The notes under the pieces: generated by a model
The model's input: only the letters and a program-made list of their open reading frames with translations
Databases searched by the model: none
What the model was told of the DNA's origin: nothing
Part shown: positions 30,936 to 42,264 of the stretch, piece after piece
Position numbering within the stretch: the first letter of the stretch is position 1
How the letters are laid out: each line of letters begins with the position of its first letter
Assembly: GCA_015501585.1 (NCBI GenBank)
Contig: JADNRY010000011.1
Location: 62,001 to 126,000, forward strand
DNA: 64,000 bases
Direction of reading: 5' to 3'
DNA from: Rhodocollybia butyracea
Lineage: Eukaryota; Basidiomycota; Agaricomycetes; Agaricales; Omphalotaceae
Translations under genes and position numbers: made by a program

Positions 30936-33900
30936 ATGTCTCTCTCAAACCTCTCTAGTGTTCCTCTCCTCAATGGGGCTAACTACCCCTCCTGGTCCAG
31001 TTCAATGACAGCGCTCCTTAGAGCCTCTCGTTGTTGGTCTGTTGTATGTGGACAAATCCCTCGCCCCAAACCAACATTCCGCAAGGCAAGCGCCTCTGAA
31101 GTTGCCGCTGGCACTCACAAGTCTGGCGAAGAAGTTGAGACCACCACTGCCGAATGGCAGAAAGAGATTGATGACTGGGACAGTCTTGACGACCAAGCCA
31201 TGGGCTTAATTGCCCTCCGACTTCCTGATGACATCAGGGCTACTGTCCTAAAGTCTGAATCTAGTGAAACTTGGGACGAAATCAAAAAGATCTACGGCAA
31301 ACCCGGCTCTGCCGGCACTTTTGGCATCTTCAAAGAGGCCATTAACTTCCAAATCGATGGAAGAAACGACCCTACTCTCGCCCTAGCATCTTTGAACTCC
31401 ACCTTCTCCCGCCTTGACGGCTCTGGTCTTATTCTTCCCGAACCGGTAAAAGCTATGATTCTCTTGGCCGCCTTACCTACTCAATGGGATAGTCTTGCGA
31501 TGACAATCCTTTCTCGAGATGCTACTCTTCTTACTCCGTCCAACATCATGCCGATCATTCAGGACGAGTACCGCCGCCGCCAATCCAACGCTACCTCACT
31601 TGCGGCCCGCATCTCCGGCGTCAAACGTCAATCTGACTCCAAGTCTTCTTGGAATGATCAGAAGAAGAAGAAGGACACTAAGAAGGGAGCGCCTTACCCG
31701 GCAAGCAAACCTTCCAACGACTCGTCCTCTTCTTCTGACAAAGACAAAAAGACACGCCGCGGAAAGAAAGGAGGAAAAGGCAAAGAAAAGGCTCATGAAT
31801 CGGCTGAAGTGGAGACTTCCAATATCTCTAATTTCGCCACCTGCCTTGCCTCGTGCATTAACGACAGCTTCCTCCGTGAAGCCTCCCACGACTCCGTCCT
31901 TGACAGGATGAAGATCAAGGAAGTAGAGGTCGATCTCTCTGATCACCTTTGGCCTCAGACCAAACTCGAAATGGACATTGACGAGGAAATGTATGGCTCT
32001 GGAGATGAGCGCCTTATTTTCTGGCAAGCTTCCCTTAATAGTTTTAAGGAAAAATTCACTGACCAATTGCACTCATTACAACAGATGTTCAATAATATGG
32101 CTGGAATATCGAACGGTCCAAATGGACCTTATGTATCACATTCTCCACGCTTCCTGAACTCTGTACCTCCTAGCGAGGGTAAATTAAATAAAATGGTTTC
32201 TAATGATGTGCATGGTGCAAATAAGAACCTTAGTCAGATATTTAACACATGGCTGCTTGATTCCGGTGCATCTGGATATTTTACCCCTTATCGGCAAGAC
32301 TTTGTGTCTTATAAAAAATTCACACATCCGATACCTGTCCAGACTGCTGATGAACGTACGTCAACCTTTATTGAAGGTGCCGGAACAGTCTACATAAGGC
32401 ATGACAACGGCGAAGGAAAAATCCTCACGACTAAGTTACACCCAGTGTTTTACCAACCACATTGCACACACTGACTTCTATCTGTTGGTTTATTAAATCG
32501 ACAGGGTTGCTACACAACTATTAACATTGAGAAATCAGTTATTCGTAAGACGGATGATGACTCTATAGTCATGACCTTATATCCCAATAACAACAGGGAT
32601 AATATTCACTGGCTAAAGGCCGATGTAGTGAAATCTGAGATAGGCATGATATCATCTCCTAATGATTTTAACACCTGGCATAACTGTTTTGCACATCCCG
32701 GTGATGTCGTATTACGCAATGCTCCTGGAAATGTCAATGGACTACCTAAGTTGTCGATACCAGATAAAGAATCTCCATGCAAAGGTTGCGCGCTTGGAAA
32801 GGCTGCCTCCAAAGCATATCCCAAGTCCGAGAAACGAGCATCCAACCCTATGGATTTAATTCACGCAGATTTGGTTGAAATTCCAACCGTCTCTTATCAT
32901 AAATTTAAATTTGTGATCACTCTGCTGGATGACTGCTCTTCTCATGCTACTTCGATCATGCTGTGACAAAAATCAGAAGCGTTTCAAGCCTTCAAGGATT
33001 TCAAATCTTGGGCTGAAAAACAAACTGGACGCAAACTTGTGCGTTTCCGCATTGATCGAGGGGGAGAACTCATCTCAAAGGAATTTACTTCCTTTCTCAA
33101 GTCTGAGGGTATTGATATTCAAATGTCCGAACCTTATGTTCATCAACAGAATGGTAGAGTGGAACATATCAACCGTACACTCATGGAAAAATCCGAAGCC
33201 ATGCGACACCATGCATGCTGCCCGGAGTCCTGGTGGCAATTCTCATATTCCACAGGAGTACATGTGTATAACCGCACACCGATCCGTCGATTGAACTGGA
33301 AGACACCAATTGAAGGTTTTCTCAAAAAGAAACCTGATGTCTCATACTTCAGAACCTTTGGCTGTGGCGCTTATGTCTTTATTCCTATTGACAAGCGAAA
33401 AAATAAACAATCCCCACACTCTGAAGCGATGACTTTCATTGGATATGACCAAGGAAGCAAAGGATATCTATTCATGCATAGCGATAATTCCGTAGTGCAT
33501 GCTGCACAAGCAACTTTCTATGAGAAATGGTTTCCACAGTGCAAATCTGAATCTGATTCTGGAGTAAAACCCGCTATACCTGTTGCCCCCACGCCTGTGA
33601 AACCTTTGCAACCTCCAAATGGTAATGGTGCAGACATTCCATTTGATCCGGAATTCCCGGAAGATCAACCACAACCGTTTACTGAACCGGATAATGGACC
33701 GCACAGTCCACCAGCTGGCCCAGATCCAGATCTGCCTGGTGATGATGATGCTCCAAATCCCAATCCTCCGGTACCATCTCGATCACCCACCCCTCCACCT
33801 CAAGCAAGAGACCCTTCACCACCTGCTCCCGATCCTAATCCATTCAGCTACCGTCCCGAAGACGTTGAAGCATGGAAAGGTGTGAACCCCACTAGAGAAC

Positions 33901-35831
33901 GTCATGCACCCTTGCGCCCTGGCATGATACCCATGCCTGGCACTTGGAGCCGACAAGCTGATCGTGAAGAACGTGCTGAGCGCTTTGGACACGCTAGACA
34001 TGGACTTGTGCCTGCTCGCAATATAGTTCCTGATCAAGTTCCGCCACCGGTTCCACCACCACGTCCATTGAATCCTGATGACCGTATGGTCACACCGCCA
34101 CCTCCAGGCGCTACTCCGGATTCTGACATAGAAGAGGAAGCACTTCTGACCAAACTAGCTCAGGAAGGGGGAGTTGAATTACAAAAATACCTTCTTTCGC
34201 AAGCAATCTCCGATTCTCTAGAAGAATCATCTTTTATCACAGATCTTGACAGTGAAATGATACCGGCTAAACACGAAGCCGCTAGGAATAATCCTGATAA
34301 TTGGATTTCTCCAACATCATATCGTCATTTACCATCTGCTGAAAGAAAGAAATGGGATCAAGCATGCAAAGATGAGATCGATGGTTTGAAGAAACAAAAT
34401 GTCTTTGAAGTAGTTGATCTACCAAAAGGTCGCAAACCTATCCGTTGTCAATGGGTTTTTACTAAAAAATCTGACGGTTGCTATAAAGCCCGACTCGTAG
34501 CAAAAGGTTTTTCACAAGTAGAAGGTGTGGATTATAATGAGTTGTTCTCACCGGTTGCCCGGTTTGAAACTGTACGAACTCTCCTAGCTTTAGCCGCATT
34601 AGAGGACTGGGAAATCCAGGCTCTTGACGTCAAACAGGCTTTTCTTTATGGCAAGCTAAATGAAGAGATCTACATGGAACAACCTAAAGACTTCATTAAA
34701 GAAGGCACACCAAAAGTATGGCGGTTACATCGTGCATTATACGGACTGAAACAAGCTAGCTTATCCTGGTGGAAGGAATGTAACGCCTCCATGGGAAAAT
34801 TGGGATTTAAGCGCTGCTCTTCAGATGCTGGTGTATACGTCTTTAAATCAAATGGCAAAACCGTAACTGCCATCATCTATGTTGATGACGCACTCTTTCT
34901 TGGCAAGGACAAAGATCTTGTTCTTAAAAAGAAAAACGAGTTTATGAAATTATGGGAATGTCGTGATCTAGGAGAACCAACTGAGTTCCTTGGAATGCGG
35001 ATTACACGGGATCGTTCCAAACGTGTCTTAACACTTGACCAACAACCTTATCTTCGAAAGGTCATAGAACATTTTGGATTGACTAACACCAAAGCCACCC
35101 CAACCCCATTACCTTCATCCTGGGTTCCTCGTGCAAACACTGGTCGTGTAGATGCCAAACTTAGACAACGCTTTCAAAGTGTAATTGGATCTTTATTGTA
35201 TCTGATGCTAGGCACCCGACCCGACATTGCTTATGCCGTTATAAAACTCTCACAGTATTCGGCGAATCCAAACCCAGACCACCTGGCCAAAGCACTTTAC
35301 ATTGTGCGCTACTTAATTGGGACTTCTACTTACGTACTTGTCTTTGATGGTAGATCTGACCATGGCTTCTTAGCCTATTGTGATTCTGACTGGGCGTCAG
35401 ATCCAGATGATCGAAAATCCCATACTGGGATGATTATCAAACTTGCCACAGGTCCAATCTGCTGGACTTCTCATAAACAGAAAACAGTTGCTCTTTCATC
35501 GACTGAAGCTGAATACATGGCTTTATCTGATTCATGTAGACAACTTATGTGGCTCAAGTCTCTCTTTTCTGAGATTGGAATTACTATTGCTGTATTGCCC
35601 TTATGTGGTGATAATCAAGGATCAATCTTTCTAGGATCTAATCCTGTACAAGAAAGAAGAACCAAGCATATTGATATACGATATCATTATATCAGAGAAC
35701 GCATCGAATCAAAAGAAATAGAACTCTTCTATGTTCCTACTGATGATAATGTTGCAGATCTTCTCACGAAGAACCTTGTACTTGTCAAGTTTCAGAAATT
35801 CCGTAACAGTCTAGGAATTCTCTTTAACTGA
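30936..35831 (+). pseudogene. Copia Gag-Pol polyprotein, single frame with two in-frame TGA codons
   Basis: From the ATG at 30936 (SLSNLSSVPLLNGANYPSW) to the TGA before 35831 the frame spans 1632 codons, interrupted at 32472-32474 and 32964-32966. Gag (about 30936-32200) has the copia capsid pattern but no CCHC zinc knuckle; a Lys-rich stretch (QKKKKDTKKGA; KKTRRGKKGGKGKEK) takes its place. Protease: WLLDSGASG near 32255. Integrase: H-x4-H and CKGC, then HADLVEIP, RIDRGGELISKEF and QQNGRVEHINRTL. A Pro-rich spacer follows. Reverse transcriptase: WEIQALDVKQAFLYG and the catalytic YVDD at 34878-34889. RNase H: YCDSDWASDP, LSSTEAEYMAL and HIDIRYHYIRE. The stops make full-length Pol unlikely without readthrough, so I classify it as broken. 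Confidence 0.9.
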
Positions 35832-35917
35832 TTCGTCATAGACTGTGCAATATGTCTATAAACTATAATGCCGTTTAAAGTCGATAAAAATTATACTTCT
35901 CAGCTACAATTCTTAGC

Positions 35918-35926
35918 GAGGGGGAG
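35918..35926 (+). other. Polypurine tract
   Basis: GAGGGGGAG immediately before the 3' LTR; the expected plus-strand primer for reverse transcription. Confidence 0.8.
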
Positions 35927-36437
35927 TGTTGAAACTAGATTACCGCTTATGAGTCGTATCTAATCAGTGATGTGAGTCGACTAGACGCACTTGCTATACG
36001 ATCGATGAACTGTCGATATATGCTATGTTGAAACTCACCCTCAAACACTAGACGCAGCCTCTATGCAGGTTCGTATAGATGTAGTCAATTATGCCATTCG
36101 CTATTAGTCTTATGATACATAGCTTGTACGCTGCCTTGCAGTACCTATGAACAATACCTATAGAATTACCATACGGACTCCATCTTCTAGGGTACATTAT
36201 GCACATGTATATGCACTATGTTTAGCAGTACGACTCAAGTAGACTCATACATTGTTATAGGGTTTATTATATAGTATAAATACTGTAGATATTTTCCTGT
36301 AACAATAACCAAGAATCCTACTATTCGTCTGGACACTTGTTCTGCTCTCAACAAGCACTCTTACAACTCCTGTAACATCCTTACACTCTCAGGTGAGTAT
36401 GCTGTCGACCTTGTGTTGACTGACCGCTGTTTCTACA
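35927..36437 (+). repeat. 3' LTR (511 bp)
   Basis: Differs from the 5' LTR by a small block near its start (ACTAGATTACCGCTT against ACTAGAAGCTT) and two substitutions (CTATGCAGG for CTACGCAGG; ATAGCTT for ATAACTT). Followed by CCTCC, the target duplication. Confidence 0.93.
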
Positions 36438-36442
36438 CCTCC

Positions 36443-37283
36443 AGTCCCCCCCCTTTCAGATGAATTTGGATTGCGCTCTGGGTACATAAACAACTGAGGT
36501 AGTTCTCCGAACTAGCAACATGTGATTTCATATTTGAAATATCGGAGAGCCCAGTGAATGTCATCAGGAAGAACTCATTGTGTCAGGCCAGATCCTCTAG
36601 CCGTCCAGAGCCCTCATCCTACTCGATTCGAAAGTAACCCCTATCACTTGTCCCGAAGACGTGTTTGCGAGGGCATATCTTCCTCATTTCCATAAATTTG
36701 AACCCTTTCTTCCCAAATCGTTATCGCTCTCCATTCAAAGAAGCTACTCGCTGAAAACGGCTGGACGCTGTACGAAGACTCATCGACATCGTTGACTGGG
36801 AACAAGTTGTTTTCCCCCCTTCATGAAGTCGAGGGATACAAGCATTTTCCTGACTTTCGGGGCGTATTTTGTCATCTGAACCACACACTTGTACCACCCT
36901 CCATTGTTCGTCACTCCCAGCGAATCGCTAGCGAACCACTCGTCACTTCCTTGGAACAATTTTGCGGCTTTCTCTCTGATCTTAGATCATTCGGGGAGCT
37001 TAAGAAGAGAAACACACGGCCTCTCATCTACGACGTTGGTCATATGCTTCGCTTCACCTCTTTCTATGCTCAACCCTGTAATAGAACCAACTGAAGCTGC
37101 TGGCTGCGTTTTATCACTGCATTCACGCTGGAGGGAGCTTGGCTACGAATCTGGCATCTTGACCGAGCCCATATTGCCGTTTCTCGTAGCATTAATATAA
37201 ACAAGGTGCATAACTACAAACTCTACTGTTTCTTCAGTTTTTGACTTCATTCAACTAGAACCCCAGCTATTTTCTCAAATTTA
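36443..37283 (+). other. Stretch 5' of the FunK1 remnant, possibly its decayed N-terminal part
   Basis: Short open frames only (for example 36792-37094, GYKHFPDFRGVFCHLNHTL). They lie where the N-terminal half of a FunK1 gene would be, but I cannot align them with confidence. Confidence 0.3.
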
Positions 37284-38797
37284 TCCTATTTCTCACGTAT
37301 GCATCCAAGTCTCAGCTCGGAGTCGATCCCACAGTTACGCGTTTCATTTACGAGTGTGAAGGATCAGTAAATAACATTCGCTATCGTTTTGTTGTTGGTG
37401 GCCGGACATACGAGACTGTTGGGCCGCCAATTTCAGAACAACGTGCATACTTCATCGTTTCTCGTTCGACCCGTGTATGGCGAGTCAGGAGAGTTGAACT
37501 AGATGGCTCTTTATCTAAGGAAGAGTATGTTTTGAAGGATGTCTGGTTGTTGGACGATACACCTCTTGAACATGAAATCCAGAATAGGGTCAGAGAACGA
37601 CTTGGCGACGATGTCTGGTTGTTGGCGAAAAGATACTTTTTGACAATAACTGCAGAGGAAGTGGTCAGGGTTGATGGAGAAGATGATGTTACACCGCTTC
37701 CTGCACGGCGCCATTTCAGTTCGCAAAAGCTCCCCAAAGTGCCCGTCCCTCCTAGGAACACGAGACAATCAGACTCCCTTACCACGTTCCCCCGTGAACA
37801 AAGTCACAGTCAAGTTGTATCGCCGTAAACATGTTCGTGTTGTGTTCAAGGAGGTTTGTGCTTCTGTGTATGAGTTGGTCGATGGAGGCTCTCTCGGAAG
37901 ATGTTTAACAGACACTGTTCAAGGTGTGTAACTACTGTCCTTCACATCAACTCGTCTCATGTTTGCCAAGGTTTGAAGTACCTACATCAAGCTGGGTTTG
38001 TGCATCGTGATATCAGCGCCGGAAACTGCCTGTACTATGAAGGCCGGGGCATTGTTGCTGATTTGGAATACTGCCGAGAATATCGCTCTTCATCTGTGCA
38101 TCCCAAGACTGTATGTGACTGTTACGCTGTATGCGGCTCTTCATAGTATTGAAGTACTTTTCCACAGGGTACTCCTGACTTCATGGCAACTGAATATCAG
38201 CTCGGGAAATGGTTCTTCACCCCGCTAAAATCCAGCAAAATACCACGAAGCGACGATATCCTCTACACTCGACATCTATGGTTTTCCGTCCACTATTTCC
38301 ATGATTTGGAATCTGTATTCTGGATCTACCTTTGGTTTATCCATTTTATGGTTCCATCTGCTCACGAGCTCAACCTCGATACTCTCCAGTGGTCCCGAGA
38401 CCGATATTTCCATCATCCCATCAGTGGAAGCCAATATCGAAGTTCCCTAATCATGAATGAAGATGGTCCCGACGAGCTCGAACAAGACCTGTCGTCCATA
38501 TATACCCACCAATCACATACCCCTCTTCTCAAACCAATTTCGCTTTGCAAAGAAATTTCCTCAGCTTATAAACAACTGCAGCGCACCGAGCCAGAGAAAC
38601 TCAAAGGACCTGATAATGTTGATTTCTGGCGATTTAAAAAAGAATCATTCGCTCCAGGGCTCTATCAGACCCTCACTGACAGTTTTCAGTCACTTTCCGG
38701 GGCGTACCCTGAGCTTCCAATGGAGAGGGTGAGATTAGGTGAAGGACAAAGCGCCGAAAATTCGTGTGATTCGCGTACAGGTTCATCTTCCAGGTAA
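37284..38797 (+). pseudogene. FunK1-type protein kinase, disrupted
   Basis: FunK1 kinases are a fungal-specific kinase family expanded in mushrooms; their substrates are unknown. Blocks in order: LGVDPTVTRFIYECEGS (about 37320), TRVWRVRRVELDG and YVLKDVWLLDD (about 37470-37560), VVFKEVCASVYELVDG (about 37850), the catalytic loop GFVHRDISAGNCLYY (about 38000), a DFG-like ADLEY, then GTPDFMATEYQLGKW (about 38170) and DLESVFWIYLWFIHF. Introns at about 37924-37970 and 38110-38167 have good signals. An in-frame TAG precedes the first block, and a frame change with a TAA near 37826 separates the first two, so the 5' half is broken. It lies 0.85 kb from the copia element. Confidence 0.7.
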
Positions 38798-39497
38798 ATA
38801 AGTATCCTTGTTACTTTAGCACACATGTACGTACATACATACCTACTCAACGATTCCAATAACGATTCCAATAACTTGAAGTGCCTTATGACCTCCAGCT
38901 AGCCACAATTGTCGATTATGCTACCCTGTGACAAGGTACCCAATTCGTTCCTCGTTATCCTGTCACTGTGTGCGCTGAATTGCATGAGGAAAGCCTGTAG
39001 CATCGCCTCGTAGGTCATATCTGTTCTTTTCTTTTACACCGCTGAGCACGCTTCCGACACTCCCTAATACTGCTTTCTTAACTTTTGAACCCTTTCCTTG
39101 GTTTACCACTGCTAGCCATCTTTCTCGAGCTCATTGCCATATGGGAAATTCGCAACCAGCACTTGATGTCTATTCAGGTTCAGCGTCACTCTTTCCATCC
39201 CTTTGTTCGAATTCACATCAGCCTCCGAGGATTTTTCGTATTGATATGCCCACAGTACAGAAGGGCGTCGTGAATCAAGCGGACTTACCGTTCACTAAAA
39301 CATGGCTCTCGGGCATCTCTCCTATACGCATTCGTTTCGCGTCTATCCAGGTATGTCTTCAAGGGTTTGCCGAAATCTCTACACACCTCTTTTGTGGAAT
39401 CGTGGTCCTTTACTGGAACAACTTCGATTAATACCAACTGGCCTTTAAATTATATATTAATACAACATTTCTAACCTAAGGGTGAATCAAACGAGTC
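38798..39497. other. Intergenic stretch before MIP
   Basis: 700 bp with a few short ORFs (one at 39141-39431). No homeodomain-like WFxN sequence or other recognisable gene. Confidence 0.45.
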
Positions 39498-41990
39498 CTA
39501 GTGTCTCCCAGGTAGCCCCACCTCATCCTCGATCCGCCAATGTCCTACTATACGCATTGCTTCGGCATCCCCGCTTTCGAGTTCGGGCGATGATAGAATT
39601 GCGGACACCATCTTCCAAGGATCACGTCCACCCCCGAACCGAAGTACCTCATCCTTGTATCTCTCCCCTAATCGACGACTGAGCGGGTCTTTCGAAAAAA
39701 CGTTACCCCATACCCTTGAAGCTATAGCACGGTCTAAAAGGTATGAATAATAAGTGGCGCCATATCCAAACAAGTGGCCGAATTGTGTTTGGTACGATGT
39801 CCCAGCAACGTAGGGTATCATCCCGCGTGTGTTCTGTAGTTTTGCAAATTCTGCAGTGGAATCGAACTTGCTATCAAGAACAGTAGACGAATGGTAAATT
39901 TGATCGAGAGCGGACAGAAGGATTTGCTGATACGTGTCGATGGCATGACACGGATCGATGTGGTGATTTGGAGACTGGGCGAGGGATGAAGTCGAGTCAG
40001 GATTGAAGAGGGAGAGGACCGTAGGGGAATTGAGGAAATGCTCCATTAATATTGACGGAAGTTCCACAAAATCTGTGGCACAGCGGGTTCCGGCCACATT
40101 TTGATACTCTGTGCGCCCAATCATGGCTAGGAAGGAAAGTTAAACAGAGATAGCAACGAATCAACGGTAGGTAAGCTTACAGTGCATAGCGTGTCCCATT
40201 TCATGGAACAGCGTATTAACTTCATGCCATTGAAGGACAGTCGCTCCACTTGAAGCTGATGGTCGAGCAAACTCGCATAAAAGTACTACAAGAGGCAACT
40301 GATAGACGCCTTCCTCGCCGGGAAGGCGATGTCTCTTGATTGCTTCAAACTCGATAGATTCCCTGGCACTTGTATCATGACCCGGTATCTCCTCAAGTCC
40401 GTCTGCTGCTTCGTCATCGTCGTCTGTGCGACGCGAGCAACGAACGGTGTAATGAGCTGCACCACCTTGTTTCCCTCGCCTGGCGAAGAGATCAGCGTAG
40501 ATCCAGCCAATGATGCCTCGATTTTCATCGACGACTTCGAGTTTTTGTACATCTGTATGCCAGACTTCTCCCGGGGAAGCATGTATCGGGCGCAGACTTA
40601 TTCCGTACAGATGACGGAATAGTCGTGAAAGAGCCATAAACACCGTGCCGAGTGTCAATGGGGGTAAGGAAACTGGAGGGGCAGGAGGCTCGGGAGGACA
40701 GTAAAAGTCACGATCCCAAGCTTGGATAACGGGAGATGTACGAGTTTTGAGATGTTCTTGTTTCCGAAGACTTAAAGAACGTAGTGCATTTTTTACTGCT
40801 GGTGCTGTGTGGTCCATGAGGGCATTGAGAAAATGGTTTACATTCTCTGAAGATGCAAGTTATCATTCCAAGTCAAGCGTTTCGACTGAACTACTTACCT
40901 GGTGATTTCGCCATTTTATCGTCCAGAGTTAAATGTGCAAAGCTTTCGCTGCCAACTAGCCGAGACAGTTCTGCGCGCTTCCGAAGCATGGTCTCCAAGA
41001 TCTCAATTTGTTCAGAGGTACTTGAATGTGAAGCGACGTAAACACGTCGCCTAGGTTCTTCGTCTGGTGCAGCACGCATGATCATTTGGGCTTGTAGTGA
41101 ACTAGGATAGACCAAAAGATTGCGCTTCGTGAATCTAGCTTGCAACTGCAGCCGGACACCCATACCCTGATCCTTGAGGCCAGATAACTCTTCAGGCTTG
41201 ATGGAAACTGGAGGACGAGGTGTACCAACACCTCGTTGGAATTCTCGACCTAGAACCAGGATCTCGGACGAGAGGGCAACAAATTTGTTTCTATGTTCAG
41301 GAGCTAGATTTATTGCAGACTTTTCGAAATCTTTCCAGAATATAAGGGCAGTTTGCCGTGCTTCAGGACCTATGGAATCCATTATAGTTTTATCGGATAA
41401 AACAGCTTTGAGAACCTGATGTTGTTTATAAGATCATTGCTGGTACATAACAGTACATTACACACCTCGTAAAGGCCTACATGAGTGTTTAAAATATTCA
41501 TAAATTCACACAGCGCCTCGTATGAATGGTTCGCTGCTTCTACCCAAAGACGATCCGGATGAGCATTTCGGACCAGCTCGGAAAGATCTATTACGCCGCA
41601 GAGCATGTCACTAAGGCGGTCAAGGTTCTTCACAACCTTGACGAGTTCATCCCGAGACTCCCGTGCTCGTAGAATACGAGCTGTGAGTTGCTGTGCCCGA
41701 AACAAAGTCGCATTAGTTAGAGATACGAGAGCACGGGGATGTGTCAAGGATGGATGCCCGAAAAGACCTGTATGTGACCAATGCGAAGATGAATATCCAG
41801 TCGTTGGCTCGTCAAAGAGTGCAACGAGTGCCCTGTCGTCCACGGACGCCGGAATTGTGGGAGTAGTCTGAGTTGCGGCAGTTCGGCGACTGCCTGAAGA
41901 ACGGAACGCATATTTCTCTATCAGACATCCTCGAAATCGAAAAACTTTTCGACATTTGGGAACGGCATTTCTCGCAACACTTGCGAGCAT
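39498..41990 (-). CDS. OCT1: Mitochondrial intermediate peptidase (M3 metallopeptidase)
   Basis: Matrix metallopeptidase that removes an octapeptide from imported proteins after the first presequence cut. Exons 41990-41466, 41415-40899, 40846-40181 and 40129-39498 give 779 residues, the usual family length. The N-terminus ([20 protein letters not shown]) is a basic, acid-free presequence. The zinc site HEMGHAMH begins the classic M3 signature, followed by [12 protein letters not shown]. The C-terminal [21 protein letters not shown] is typical. The open frame extends upstream with no ATG, so the start is the first ATG. In Agaricomycetes this gene (MIP) is the standard marker next to the homeodomain mating-type genes; none are seen here. 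Confidence 0.95.
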
Positions 41991-42264
41991 GAAAGAGAGA
42001 GGGGAGAATTTTTCGCGCGCGCGCCGGGCCAATACGCCTTAGACTTCCACGTGCAAATATGTACAATAATTTCGGAATCGTCTCTTATTTGCCCCAGGTA
42101 AAAAAATACCCGAGGTTCAGCCGTTCAGGAGCTAGTATCTTCTACTTATATACGTATATACAGCACTACATTATGGGTTGACATTGAATATGGAGTAACG
42201 TACTTAACTAGCTTTATGGAATCAGGGTATGCTGTCTTGTAGGAGGAACAACGGAGGAACAAGG

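Larger units (their letters stand above)
29681..36442 (+). mobile_element. Ty1/copia LTR retrotransposon with 5 bp target duplication
   Basis: Full-length element 29686-36437 between CCTCC duplications at 29681-29685 and 36438-36442. LTRs begin TGTTGAAAC and end GTTTCTACA. Order: 5' LTR, primer site, leader, gag-protease-integrase-RT-RNase H in one frame, polypurine tract, 3' LTR. Integrase before reverse transcriptase defines the copia group. The LTRs differ by about two substitutions and one short indel, so the insertion is recent. The coding frame has two in-frame TGA codons. No envelope gene. Confidence 0.95.

Noticed and set aside
39141..39431. 96-codon ORF beside MIP as a candidate homeodomain or pheromone gene
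   Set aside because: No WFxN motif, no C-terminal CaaX box, no family resemblance.
41991..42032. Upstream start for MIP adding 14 residues
   Set aside because: The frame is open there but has no ATG; the first ATG is at 41990 and begins a good presequence.
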